From contig NC_087063.1 of the NCBI RefSeq assembly GCF_963678635.1, positions 5,550,386-5,614,385 of the forward strand: 64,000 nt of DNA, written 5' to 3'. The stretch is from Symsagittifera roscoffensis (Eukaryota; Xenacoelomorpha; Acoela; Convolutidae). How positions within the stretch are numbered: the first letter of the stretch is position 1; each line of letters begins with the position of its first letter. Of this stretch, positions 47,701-57,577 are shown one piece after another. Made by a program: the position numbers and the translations under genes. The notes below the pieces were generated by a model. That model did not search any database, was not told the origin of the DNA, and saw nothing but the letters and a program-made list of their open reading frames with translations.

Positions 47701-50700
47701 TCCTTCTCCGGTTCCGTCTTCTTCCATGAATCTGTACCACTCCCCGGACTCTTGATCTAGTCCCAGGTGTTCAATTTCTTCTCTGAATGTCACTTTCTTA
47801 TCCCTGACTTTTGTCTGCTCCAGAATTTTTTCGGGGATTTTTTCGACTAGTGATCGCACAACTTCCTTGCTATCAGTGATGCTCCCTTTTGAGACGTCAG
47901 TATTGTTCACTGTTTCTTCTCTCCGAAGTATGGTTAGTTCCGGTGCCTCCTGACCTTTCCCTTGGATCACGGGCTTGTTATCTGATAGTTTCTCAAGCAA
48001 CCTCATTAAGTCTTCATCTATTCGGACCGTTCCCTCCTCTACCTGGATGAGATCATAACCTTTTGCCTTGAGTGTTTCCCTCACGATCTTGGACTTGAGC
48101 ATTATTCCTATTGGAATCCCTCTATTTTTCTTCAAGATGGTCTTTTCAAGAGGCTCTTTCGGCAATTCGGGATGATCTTCTATCGGTTTGCCTGATTTGT
48201 CCAGCCATCTCGTGAGTGGAAGACTGTCGTACGTTTCTTTGTCCATAAAGGAGAAGCCGTCTTTGATCTCAGGTCTGTCCGCCTCTCTTTGTTCTTGCCT
48301 CTCGTAGAACTCCGTCTTCTTACTCAAGCTGTCAGCATTTTGATGTTTATCTCGTGTTCTGTGCTCAATTATCATGTTGTATCCATCCAAGCGAACTATC
48401 CACCTCCCAATATAGCTCTGGTCCATTGAGTACGTTTTCAGCCAGCTTAGTGCTCGGTTGTCGACTCGCAGCTTGAAGGGCTCACTGCCTAGGTATGCTC
48501 TGTATTTTTCGACAAAGGTGACCACCGCGAACATCTCTGCTTTCGGTGCTCCGTACTTCATTTCTGTGTCACTTAGGACCTTGCTCCCGTATGCTATTGG
48601 TCTCAAGACTGTCTTCCCATTCCATTCTTGTTCTTGATGGAGAATCCCAGAAATGGCGACTACTGACGCGTCCGTGTCTAGCACGTACATCCCCTTCTCT
48701 GTCGGCATACCCAGTACTGGTGCCTCACATAGCTCTTTCTTTATTCTCTGGAATGACTCTTCTGCCGCGTTGTTCCACGTGAACTTCTTGCCCTTATGTC
48801 TCATTAGTTGTTGCATCGGGTATACCTTGTCCGCATAGCCCTTGATGAATTCTCTATAATAGTTGGCGAAACCCAGGAAGCTCATCAGCTGGTGCTCCGT
48901 CTTCGGTGATTTCCAGGTTAGGACTGCTTCCACGGCGTCTGGATCAGGTCTAATGCCGTGCTTATCTACCATCCTTCCCAAGTATTTAATCGAGTCCTTG
49001 AGTATCTCGCACTTTGATGGTTTACACTTCAGCCCCGATCTCTTCATGCACGCGAACACCTCGTCAAGCCTCTCGATGTGGTCTTCTAGTGTCGGCGTCG
49101 CTATTACCACGTCGTCCACGTAGCACATTACCAGGTTGCCGTACTTCTTCGTCACGCCTATCAACGCGTGTGCCATCAGCCGCTGAAACGTGGCTGTTGC
49201 ATTGCAGAGTCCAAACGGCATCCGTTTCCATTGAAACAGACCCAACTCGCAGGCGAACCCTGTCTTGTCCCTGTCTTGCTTCCTTAATGGTACCTGCCAA
49301 AAAGCCGAGCCTAAATCAAGAGTCGTAAAAAATTTTGCATCACCTAACTTCGAGAGGCTCTCATCAATTCTAGGTATGGGATAGGCATCCTTCACCGTGA
49401 CGGAGTTCAGGTATCGAAAGTCACAACAAAACCTTAACTGGTCGCCTTTCTTTTTTGCCATCACTACTCCACACGCCCATGGTGACTTGGATGGTTCTAT
49501 CATGTCATACTCTAGTAACGTTTCGATTTCTTTTCTACACGCGTCCGATTTGTGTGGGGTCATGCGCCTCGCCCCCTCCCTGTGTGGTACCGCGTTTTCC
49601 TCAAGTTCAATTTCATGTTCAACAAAATTACAACACCCGATATCCGCCTTATGCCTTGAAAAGACCTCCTCGTTTCGCTCTAGTACGTCCTTGATAGCTT
49701 CGAGCTGTTCATCTTTCAGTTTGCCCCTTAAATGTTCAATCTCCGGCAGAACCGGTTTATCAATTTGCATTTCATCTAGTGTGGGTCTCTCTGGAAAGTT
49801 CGAACAGCTCGAAAGCCCATCGTCCGTTTCTGACTTAAGTGATTTGATAAGACCTGAAGAATCTTTTATTCTCTGCAATCGTCTCAAGATACAAATTTTG
49901 TCCCTGTGGTTGGGACAATCAACAACTTCATTTTGTTTTGAGTTTTCAATTGTTTCATATCGAGTTTTAACCGGTAAAGCATATCCCAGCTTCCTCCCTC
50001 TCTGTATCGTGATCGGTATATCAAGGGTATTCAACAAGACACTGACGCAGAGGCCGCTCTTCGTTATCGAAAATGATCTTCCTAAAACAGCAGCGCTTTG
50101 ACTATTAGGATTTGGAACTATACACACTTGCTTGTTGTCACTTAGTTCATTATAATTTTTCATCCTCAAGCTTACGATTGCCGCTTCATTAGCTTTTAAC
50201 CTCACTCTCCTACTCAAGAATACCGGTGCTTTGTTTTCATTTGCCATTATTAAATTTACCGGTTTGATTGCGTACCTCCTATCCGGGTTCCGTATCCTGA
50301 ACATTGCATTATTTAGATCAATCGTTACGTCGAAATTCCTGATGAAGTCTCTGCCCAAAATGAATTGGTCAGATTCATCTAGGTTTTCTACCACGATGAA
50401 GCTCATCCACAGGTTACGTTCCCCCAAATTGAGGGCTATTATCGGCGTCCTGCCCAGCACCCGTAGGGCCCCTTTGTTTGCAGCTGACAGCCGTATTCTC
50501 GAGTCTATCAAGTCACCTTTGTCAAAGCCCATCTTTTCCCATGTTTCGATTGGTATGACGCTCAAGACTGCTCCCGTGTCAAGTAATCCACGCAACTGAG
50601 TCTTTTTGCCATTTATGTCTAGCACGTGCCCTGTCACGTCTGCTTCCGTCCCGATGTGCATTGCATCTTCTTCAAGCATGGCACAGTGTCCGATCGATCT

Positions 50701-53547
50701 TACTTTCAACTCTTCTTTCCCTACATAGATTTGTCCAATTAGGTCTTCGTCGCATGTTATCATCGTCTTGGTATAGATGTTGATTCCATCTATATTTAGC
50801 ATGACCTCGTGTGGACCATAAGCTTCAGTGTACCTATTATCAACACGTACCGATTTGCTGCCCCCTCTCGTGAGTAGTGCCCTGAGCGCTCTAGAAGTCG
50901 TTTGTGGACTTATTCCACTCAAGTAGTCTGCATACACGTCAATGTGCATTATCGTCTGGTCGCTCGGCTCGCTCAAGTTTCTGGTTACCTCGTGTCCGCC
51001 CACTGTGATTATCGACATTATTTTTGCTCCGATTTTCGATATTCCAAAAGGTTTACCTGTCACCATTTTCACGGTGTTACAATTCCCGGTCTTCATTGAG
51101 CCCGTTCTAGCCTCTGGTATTGAGTTCGATCCGGTTAATGCTCCGTTAAAATTCTGTCTTTCGATCTCCAACTTTAGTCGTTGCTCTATTTCTTTCGCAG
51201 CCAGATCTTGTTTCACTTTGGCAATTGCTTCCGTCGCCGCTTTCTCATAATTTATCTCTAGAGAGCTTCCGGCCGCGGACTCTAACGCACCGCTAACATG
51301 TGTAACAGCTTTCACTGTCTTCGTCGGCAATTCGGTGTTTGGTGCCCCCAAGTTCCTAGATTCAAACTCGTTTTGCCTGTTCCGCTGATTCTGCACCGCC
51401 GCTAATGCCAACTTATGTTTGGGGTGATTCTGGTCCTTGACCGCTTCCCAGAACAAGGGACAATCCATTCTGAAGTGCCCCTCCTGATTACAGAAGAAGC
51501 ATCTGGCGCCTATCTTGATGATCAAGCCATTATAGTACTCGTGTTCCTCCATCTGGCTCATATCCTCCTCATCCGGTGCATAACCTAGGCTCTTCATGCC
51601 TTGTTTGTACGTTGTGCAGTCAGCCACATGATGATCCGCTGACCCGCAGTTCGCGCATGATCTACGCTTGTCCATATCATCTCTAGGTTTGTACCATGAT
51701 GACCTCTGGGGTTGGCTTCCCCCTTGCGTGTTCCTGTTTTCGGAATATGAGTACTTCTTAGGTTTCATCAGCATGTATTCTCTTGATTTCTGTCTCATTT
51801 CTTCTGGGGTGGGTGCGCTGTCCTTCGACAATGTGTAGTATGTTGCTAACATTGTCCTTAAGTCATCACTTTTCACCCCATCGATGAACTTCGAGGCAAT
51901 GCTAAAGTTCCGTCTATTTGTCGACTCCTCTGGGTCACTCCTCCTTCTCAAGCTCTCGAGGTCATCTAGGAACCGATCTATTGACTCGTCGTCCCTCTGC
52001 CTTCTCTTTTCAAATCGCATCATCGCTTGGTGACCCTTCATGCCTGACCCGAATCGATTCAGCAATATCTCGAAGATCTTGTCCGCGGTGTCGCGTTCTT
52101 CCTCCTTCTTTGCGACCACGCATTTTAATGCCGTTCCTTCCAAGTTGCTCAGTATGGCTGTACATGCTTGTCTTTCGTCACTCAAGTTGTCTTGTTCTAG
52201 ATGTAATCTCATCACTTCCACCCAAGTGTCAATGCATCCATCGGAGTCGTCCTTGAATTCTTTTGGCTTCTTGAATGTCTTTCTTGATTTTCCCTCTCTC
52301 CTGTCGCTCGAGTCAGTGTTCCTCGTGGCGAAGGCCTCTAGAGTCCTGTTCATCATCTCCCAAGTGCTGGCCCATGTCATAGCATCCGGTCCTGTGTTGC
52401 TGTTAGCTGTTGAATCTCCCGGAGCAGTCGTTGTATTCGACGTTCCATTCTTCATTATTGTTTTCGCAGCTGTTGGTGCTATGCTTATCGCATCCCTGGT
52501 TAAGGGCAACGGTGTCGATTGCCGTTTGTTCCTTTGTGGTTCTACAAAGTCAACTCTGGTGCTTTGCGTACGATCCGCTGCCGGTCTTTCTTGTGGAGTA
52601 GAACCTCTCAAGATTGCATCCAACTTCGCCTGTATTGCACACGAACTCTCGGCTTGACTCTTGCTCATTGTGTCCATTCTCCTTTCCAGGCTCCCTAATT
52701 GGCTGTTGACATCATCATATCGGTTCTTCAACTGTTGCATGTCTGTTTTGATGTTCTTTTCTCGTTCTTCATTGGTGGCTTCTACCTTATCTGACATTTC
52801 CTTGAGTCTCTCCTCTGTTGCCTTAGCTAGGTTAAAATAACTGTCTAGATACTCGTGCTTGTTGTATCTTATCTCCTTTTTTATCACCTCTCTGTCTTCT
52901 TCACTGTTCTTAAGTCTTTTGTCGATCTGATTTAATTTCGCCAACAAGTCGCCCAGCTCAATGGTAGTCTCTTCATGGTCAGCCGTGAGTTTCTCTTCGG
53001 CCGTAGCCTCTGCTTTAGCTTGTTCCTCATTCTGGCCGGTTTCTGTCGTTTTCGTGCTCACTGTACCAAATGTTCGTGCTCTTTCTGCTTTTGGTTCTTC
53101 AGTCACGTTTTCTTTCGTTTTTATTCCGAACATTATTCCCAATTTTTCCGTAAAAGATGTCCTCTTTACTTGAGAGTCTTCTTTCACCGTTTCTTCGGTG
53201 TTGCCTATTGCATCTTCCGCGTCATCTATCGGTGAGAACTCTATGGGTTTCTGGTTCGGTTCCTCTGCATTGGGCATTGGAGTTGACTCTGTCGCCATCT
53301 TCCTTGTTTCATCCACACTTTGATCGGGTGTCTCTAGATCAATCTCGATGGTGGGTTCTACTCGCTCCCCTTCCGTGTCCTCTTTCGCCCTGTTCTCCGC
53401 TGTACTCCTTGTGCTGACCATGTTAACTGAAAAGTTCGTCTTCGTTATCTTTGGGCCCGTTGATTTCGTTCCGCGCAGCGATGAATTATATTTCGTGTTT
53501 GATCCACTTGACCTTTTTTCGAGCACCGGTACCCTACTCCGCCTCAT
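44740..53547 (-). CDS. gag-pol: Element 2 gag-pol polyprotein with C-terminal macro domain
   Basis: Open from 53,547 (2,935 residues). The start is more likely the ATG at 53,421 (2,893 residues), because MVSTRST there aligns with the start of gag in element 3. Numbering from 53,547: coiled coil ~190-300; zinc knuckles CANCGSADHHVADC (~629) and CFFCNQEGHFRMDC (~683); protease LLDTGAVLSVIP (~987); RT with YVDD (~1477); RNase H LDTDAS (~1619); a ~300-residue insertion; integrase HX..H/CX2C (~2165) and DDE core with QIDHQK, SDNGKDF and LVERQNR (~2229-2330); GPF module WRGPFKI (~2466). The last ~150 residues (from SDFILSNRTSAICITADMS) match the macro domain pattern, with a central FLVTR strand and an LTRLRDFM helix. 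There are no stops or frameshifts. Confidence 0.93.
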   Translation of the reverse strand: MRRSRVPVLEKRSSGSNTKYNSSLRGTKSTGPKITKTNFSVNMVSTRSTAENRAKEDTEGERVEPTIEIDLETPDQSVDETRKMATESTPMPNAEEPNQKPIEFSPIDDAEDAIGNTEETVKEDSQVKRTSFTEKLGIMFGIKTKENVTEEPKAERARTFGTVSTKTTETGQNEEQAKAEATAEEKLTADHEETTIELGDLLAKLNQIDKRLKNSEEDREVIKKEIRYNKHEYLDSYFNLAKATEERLKEMSDKVEATNEEREKNIKTDMQQLKNRYDDVNSQLGSLERRMDTMSKSQAESSCAIQAKLDAILRGSTPQERPAADRTQSTRVDFVEPQRNKRQSTPLPLTRDAISIAPTAAKTIMKNGTSNTTTAPGDSTANSNTGPDAMTWASTWEMMNRTLEAFATRNTDSSDRREGKSRKTFKKPKEFKDDSDGCIDTWVEVMRLHLEQDNLSDERQACTAILSNLEGTALKCVVAKKEEERDTADKIFEILLNRFGSGMKGHQAMMRFEKRRQRDDESIDRFLDDLESLRRRSDPEESTNRRNFSIASKFIDGVKSDDLRTMLATYYTLSKDSAPTPEEMRQKSREYMLMKPKKYSYSENRNTQGGSQPQRSSWYKPRDDMDKRRSCANCGSADHHVADCTTYKQGMKSLGYAPDEEDMSQMEEHEYYNGLIIKIGARCFFCNQEGHFRMDCPLFWEAVKDQNHPKHKLALAAVQNQRNRQNEFESRNLGAPNTELPTKTVKAVTHVSGALESAAGSSLEINYEKAATEAIAKVKQDLAAKEIEQRLKLEIERQNFNGALTGSNSIPEARTGSMKTGNCNTVKMVTGKPFGISKIGAKIMSIITVGGHEVTRNLSEPSDQTIMHIDVYADYLSGISPQTTSRALRALLTRGGSKSVRVDNRYTEAYGPHEVMLNIDGINIYTKTMITCDEDLIGQIYVGKEELKVRSIGHCAMLEEDAMHIGTEADVTGHVLDINGKKTQLRGLLDTGAVLSVIPIETWEKMGFDKGDLIDSRIRLSAANKGALRVLGRTPIIALNLGERNLWMSFIVVENLDESDQFILGRDFIRNFDVTIDLNNAMFRIRNPDRRYAIKPVNLIMANENKAPVFLSRRVRLKANEAAIVSLRMKNYNELSDNKQVCIVPNPNSQSAAVLGRSFSITKSGLCVSVLLNTLDIPITIQRGRKLGYALPVKTRYETIENSKQNEVVDCPNHRDKICILRRLQRIKDSSGLIKSLKSETDDGLSSCSNFPERPTLDEMQIDKPVLPEIEHLRGKLKDEQLEAIKDVLERNEEVFSRHKADIGCCNFVEHEIELEENAVPHREGARRMTPHKSDACRKEIETLLEYDMIEPSKSPWACGVVMAKKKGDQLRFCCDFRYLNSVTVKDAYPIPRIDESLSKLGDAKFFTTLDLGSAFWQVPLRKQDRDKTGFACELGLFQWKRMPFGLCNATATFQRLMAHALIGVTKKYGNLVMCYVDDVVIATPTLEDHIERLDEVFACMKRSGLKCKPSKCEILKDSIKYLGRMVDKHGIRPDPDAVEAVLTWKSPKTEHQLMSFLGFANYYREFIKGYADKVYPMQQLMRHKGKKFTWNNAAEESFQRIKKELCEAPVLGMPTEKGMYVLDTDASVVAISGILHQEQEWNGKTVLRPIAYGSKVLSDTEMKYGAPKAEMFAVVTFVEKYRAYLGSEPFKLRVDNRALSWLKTYSMDQSYIGRWIVRLDGYNMIIEHRTRDKHQNADSLSKKTEFYERQEQREADRPEIKDGFSFMDKETYDSLPLTRWLDKSGKPIEDHPELPKEPLEKTILKKNRGIPIGIMLKSKIVRETLKAKGYDLIQVEEGTVRIDEDLMRLLEKLSDNKPVIQGKGQEAPELTILRREETVNNTDVSKGSITDSKEVVRSLVEKIPEKILEQTKVRDKKVTFREEIEHLGLDQESGEWYRFMEEDGTGEGKLSGERKEWDEDSDESSEDQDSLCMILAEEKIRQHDRELQTDPSSGTYNLETQEVRGGEELEKIAVSRKPLRELSCNSNVRTNLVPEDDMKIVKRMICVKLSDDTHNPGEMNGQIMALKEHVKARYRLSDLIRAQKNDKMTSNLSKWIHSGVKEKGELEEDSYKILSQFYKEKRDLLYHTAEGVVACKRRDEEKILHKHNLIILPQLYQTEVLFRSHDQMGHQGIDKVQQRILHRFDWPGMRKACERWVNACLACLQVKDPRKMKFPLKSVESSEFNEVVQIDHQKICMTESGYNQILVIIDHFTKLAEAVPCQTASAEETCDHLITHWISRYGCPMTFQSDNGKDFVGDLTKELMKRSHIAQAHSTTYHPQTNGLVERQNRTLVNMLRVYCSRYMTDWDKYLPQVVGAYNSTQHSTTGISPFMMLTGRERAMPITFFYPEYEGKRTSPQAYVKEAIKRQQELNELCRRNTAQAQMRQRKKYDEKILRAKPYEVGQYVWVFQNVIPPKGTKKLLKKWRGPFKITEVHQQGRFYRLSTGRAAHYENLKPHVPSPEDWCLPRDMEGLEYLVVEPACEVNEKGTREKNDGNENLSLDDNEKIEVESDAGSFVEEDWNDPEQNEVPKWMEPDRPTPPETRTGNHKRTGMRYNRYGDDFLIDKIQPDKLGDELLSAGELEAEEEWQVIDDGGHYPQDDYSTPELETDLEQSEIERRENSNLRILEWMRDVKDESREGQSIQQIDVSAANYMKTEDPLFGWTATDRPLDIPKDNSDPTTSTGTSINIFVRGVGVGLTHTENLMIKKLKEVRETSGLELEEEEPEPTIGRNFKTKFEIPNEYSENIMITDSDFILSNRTSAICITADMSFKSRLEADFKREYQNVEFLFRQRPGLGGIAALPPSVAQVPGKYLCFLVTRVNDRNTIDPEHVILALTRLRDFMIERGIVEVSMPVYDPNRGKLSSRELYAILHVVFAETEIMVHLHKKYYLSIA

Positions 53548-53855
53548 TATTTCTATTTACAACTGCTTTTATTTACAATTTTATTATATACACGATTCTA
53601 TTCTAAGGGTAAAAAAAAAAAAAAATATATTTTTTGTGGTAACAAATTCTGTACAACGTGTTAAAAACCTTATCCAATTCTCTTTCTAAAACCTCCGAAA
53701 AATTTTCCTTAATTTGGTCTTAACCCTACCTATTTCGATTTGTCTTATTCTGTCTTAAAACGCACTTGTTGTAATTTGACTTCAATTTCTATACCGTCCC
53801 AAGACTATTCGTCACTATCACAGTACTCTCCGTTAGTGTCCTAAGACCCTTGTAC

Positions 53856-54540
53856 CAAGACCACTGTTCCAAGACTAGTGTCCCAAGACTACTGTCCCAA
53901 GACCAGTGTCCCAAGGCTAGTGTCCCAAGACTACTGTCCCAAGGGTAGTGTCCCAAGACCAGTGTCCCAAGACTACTGTCCCAAGACTAGTGTCCCAAGG
54001 CTAGTGTCCCAAGACTACTGTCCCAAGACTAGTGTCCCAAGGGTAGTGTCCCAAGACCAGTGTCCCAAGGCTGGTATCCCAAGACTAGTGTCCCAAGACT
54101 AGTGTCCCAAGGGTAGTGTCCCAAGACCAGTGTCCCAAGGCTGGTGTCCCAAGACTAGTGTCCCAAGACTAGTGTCCCAAGACCACTGTCCCAAGACTGT
54201 CCCAAGACCACTGTCCCAAGACCCTGTCCCAAGACCACTGTCCCAAGACCACTGTCCCAAGACCCTGTCCCAAGGCCCTGTCCCAAGACCCTGTCCCAAG
54301 ACCCTGTCCCAAGACCACTGTCCCAAGACCACTGTCCCAAGACCCTGTCCCAAGACCACTGTCCCAAGACCCTGTCCCAAGACCCTGTCCCAAGACCACT
54401 GTCCCAAGACCACTGTCCCAAGACCCTGTCCCAAGACCACTGTCCCAAGACCACTGTCCCAAGACCCTGTCCCAAGACCACTGTCCCAAGACCCTGTCCC
54501 AAGACCACTGTCCCAAGACCGCTCTGTCCCAAGACTTCTT
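53856..54540. repeat. Minisatellite of gtcccaagac units
   Basis: About 50 tandem copies of a 10-bp core (gtcccaagac) followed by 3-5 variable bases, alternating cact, cct, tagt and ggtagt spacers. On the element's sense strand the core reads gtcttgggac. Spacer patterns form higher-order blocks, showing local amplification. Confidence 0.97.
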
Positions 54541-55391
54541 CGGTCTTGTCCCAATACTCGTCACGGAGTGTCCTCCTCGTTGTAGGGTCTTCTTGAACCA
54601 CCGTACCTTGTACCACCACTCAAGCTCTAGTAAAATTTTCCCAAAAACCCTCTCTTAAAAGCCAAATGCTGACCCCCCTCTTCTTTTTGGTTGTTTCTAT
54701 TTCAATGTAGGTGCGCAGGTATCTTGTGATCACCTGTTCGTATAAAACCAAACACAAATCCTCACTAAAATGCAACAAAAATCTAAGTAAGAAAAATAAT
54801 AAAAACAGAAAAATGAGCCCACCTGAAATTCAAAGGTGACCAATGTCTACCTTTCGTCCAAAAAAAAATGTCTGGTACCTAATTGCCACGCGCTTTCCTC
54901 CCCCCACTAGTGATCTTATGGGGTATCACAAAAGCTGTCTATATCCGGTCCCCCCTACCAAACCAACCAGCGTACCAGTCTTAACTCGAGTTGAATTCTG
55001 GATCTCCACCTAATATTACCAACGCGTGTTAATTTCTAATGTAACTAAGTCAACGATGTCGACTAATTAGTTACTCTAATTTCCCCCTTTTTACAATTTA
55101 CAACCGCCAACCTCTAACTTAACCAGCCCCCCTTCTAACCTCCCCCCTTTCTAGCCCCCCTTCTTAAGCCTAAAAATTACTTTAAGCGCCGGGTGCTAAA
55201 CCTCTCAAGAGAAAACCGTAGACCTGTTTCCAGGCCTGCTCAAGTAAAAACGTTCCTCAAAACTGGGGGATTTCGCTTATCCAATTTTACACTTATCTCC
55301 TATAATGTAATGTGGATTCTAACGATACCCGTTCTGCCCAACTTGAGAACTCGAGAATTGCCAAATCCTTCTTGGCTGCTTTCCCACTCGA

Positions 55392-55572
55392 CTGGTCACC
55401 TGTTCCAGTCCAGTCTCCTATTGGTTCAGCCAAGTGTCCCTGAACCACTCTCCCACTCGGCTGGTCACCTCTTCCAGTCAAGTCTCCTATTGGTTCAGCT
55501 CAGTGTCCCTGAACCACTTTCCCACTCGGCTGGTCACCTCTTCCAGTCAAGTCTCCTATTGGTTCAGCTCAG
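55392..55572. repeat. 69-bp tandem triplicate
   Basis: Units start at 55,392, 55,461 and 55,530, each beginning ctggtcacct.ttccagtc; the third is partial. Copies 2 and 3 are nearly identical. Element 3 has decayed related sequence near 58,915-58,990. Confidence 0.95.
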
Positions 55573-56034
55573 TTCCAAGCTATCTGAAAACCCTTGACAA
55601 CGCCCCACTTTGGGCACTTTATTCAGTTTACTGGTTTAAATTGCTAGGTTGATCGAAACGATCGAACTTGTAAAACAGTATGGGTATACTATTTAATTAA
55701 TATAAAGGTTTGATCCAACTAATCTGGTGTCAAAGTCACTGTCTTTTTTCGTTTTATGGTTTTTGTTCCTTTTTCTATTCTTTTTTGGTTTTTGTTTTGC
55801 TTTTTGTCTTTTTGCTCGTGTTTTTGTCCCCCTAGTTGCCCCCCTATACTCGGTTAGCTAAGCCTCGTTCGGAGAGCGCACCAGGAAATTTTCTCGAGTT
55901 TTCTTAAAAAGCTATCACGGTACAACCGGAAGGTTTGCACGTTCCTGTCGAACCGTACCGCCGGTACTCTAGAATGGGCATTCAGCCCGAAGCTGTCTCA
56001 AGTGGGTTCGACTCCGTAGTCTTGATGTCGTAAA

Positions 56035-56049
56035 CACCCAGGAGCGCCA
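56035..56049 (-). promoter_or_regulatory. Candidate primer binding site of element 2
   Basis: Eleven bases after the 5' LTR the sense strand reads TGGCGCTCCTGGGTG. TGG at this place is the usual complement of a tRNA CCA end, and the next base implies a G discriminator, as in serine tRNAs. The tRNA was not identified. Element 3 has a diverged equivalent at 58,469 (TGGCTCTCC). Confidence 0.5.
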
Positions 56050-56060
56050 TAAAAACACTA

Positions 56061-56939
56061 TGTAACATTCGTCTACTGCAGTCACACATGAGGCTTAAGA
56101 AAAATAGGCCCTATAACCACTGGCTCAAGGGTCAGGGACACTATCTCTTGTGTTTTCCCACCTCAAGAACGGTCGGAGCCAGTTCGGTTCGCTTGTGACA
56201 TGAGACTACGACCCGTTACAGCTTAAAGGCTACTACTAAAATATCCCCCCACTCTAGAATTAGAAACGTCCCCATACTTAGGTCTCTAGATACCCAAAAT
56301 ACATGAACGCCGTTAAAAACCGGGTTGGAACAATCCGTTAGGTTACTTTTTATTAGACAGTGTGACTTTGATCCATTTCAGATGGATCAACCTAAAACTC
56401 GCCTTACCTCAACATAACAATCATAAAACACACTCTAGAATTTAAATTCGTACTCACATATCAGCGCTCTCAAGAGTTGGGAAAATAATCCAGTCAGTAA
56501 CTAACTCAAGAAATAAATAACTAAGAGAAGTTTAATGTTTTATAGTTTGGACAGCAAGGATAAGTTCATGCTCTAGAATTTGAGTTCTCTTGGACCGTTG
56601 GGACACTCCAGTTGTCCGCCTTTCCGCTGAAGGTTCACTCTGGTCCAACTTTAGTAATCGCTCTCTCGGGGATACTCTGTCTTCTATTTCAAGTAGGACA
56701 GCTCTACTCTCGTTCACTATGATGGAAATTGCGAATAGCAATTTCCCACTCGTTTTTAATTGACAACTTCCCCGCAATTGTTCTAAAATTGCTCTGATTT
56801 CTTTTTCTGATTTTCAGTTATCGCGAGAAAATCGTGCATGACATGTTCCTTTCGAAATTTTGAAAAATTAAATTTCACTTCAAAATCAAGTATTTTCTGC
56901 TCTTCTCAAGGTCAAACTTCCAAATATGACCGACTGGCA
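56061..56939 (-). repeat. 5' LTR of element 2
   Basis: Appears identical to 34,027-34,905. Sense-strand TATAAAA at 56,544-56,538 and AATAAA at 56,354-56,349. The element's transcript would start in this copy and run leftward. Confidence 0.93.
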
Positions 56940-56944
56940 CACTT

Positions 56945-57577
56945 ATCTGACCGCCAGCAGTAAAAGTAAATGACAGCATTTCTGCACAATAACTGTCACT
57001 AGTGGTGTAGCTCAAGGTTCCTTTCTCGACCTGCTTCTTTTCATACTATATATGAACGACCTACTAAAGGAAATGACAGTGTGAAGCGTTCGGTTATGCG
57101 GATGATTTCAAGCTTGTATTTCCGATGCCAGAAAGATACAGAAAGATCTATCGAAAGTGGAAGATTGGTGCAATAGTAATGAATTGAAATTAAACGAGGG
57201 CAAGTGCTATATCTTACCATTAAAACAGAAAGAGGCGTAAAGCATGACTTCACGTTGAATTCAAAACAGCTTTCTGAAACAACCGAACAAAAAGACTTCG
57301 GGTTAATCATGGCCAGCAAACTATCATGGAAAACAAGTGTCGAAAATAGGTGTACTAAAAGCTTGGAAAGTATTCTACTTCCTGAAAAGAAACATCTCCT
57401 CGCTTGCCGCTAAATACACTGCACTCAATGCGTACGTGGGATATGTAACACCTTTAGTAAGCTATGCATCACCAGTTTGATTCGCAAACAAAACTGAAAA
57501 TAATGAAATAGAACTTGTCCAACGGAAAACAACTATCTGGACAATGGACAATTGGGTTAAAAGCTATAAGCAAAGAC
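56945..57577 (+). pseudogene. LINE reverse transcriptase, second half
   Basis: Continuation of the RT begun at 33,690. It contains LSDRQQ at the junction, SGVAQGSFLDLLLF and MNDLLKE (the VPQG..LGPLLF..Y.NDL region), YADDFKLVFP as the catalytic YADD, WCNSNELKLNEGKC and a thumb region (QKDFGLIMASKLSWKT). Stops and frameshifts show it is dead. It ends where element 3's LTR starts. Confidence 0.85.

Larger units (their letters stand above)
53548..56060. other. 2.6-kb leader of element 2
   Basis: Between the 5' LTR and gag. It contains a minisatellite (53,856-54,540), a 69-bp triple repeat (55,392-55,572) and C-rich tracts, with no conserved ORF. Long open frames over the minisatellite occur on both strands and come from the repeat itself. 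Related repeats occur at the same place in element 3. Confidence 0.8.
34027..56939 (-). mobile_element. Giant Ty3/Gypsy LTR retrotransposon, element 2 (22.9 kb)
   Basis: Bounded by two 879-bp direct repeats with TG..CA ends (34,027-34,905 and 56,061-56,939). These look identical in a line-by-line comparison. The target duplication is actt, or 5 bp tactt/cactt with one mismatch. Order on the minus strand: 5' LTR, candidate primer binding site, 2.6-kb leader with minisatellites, gag-pol, spacer, second ORF of 2,959 residues, short 3' region, 3' LTR. Both ORFs are intact. Base composition is visibly GC-richer than the flanks. Known giant Gypsy elements include Ogre of plants and Burro of planarians, and this one is comparable in scale. 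Confidence 0.95.

Noticed and set aside
54099-54619. Long open frames of ~130-150 residues on both strands, Trp/Gly-rich on one and Pro/Ser-rich on the other
   Set aside because: They are translations of the gtcccaagac minisatellite; its short units avoid stops in several frames. No start or codon evidence.
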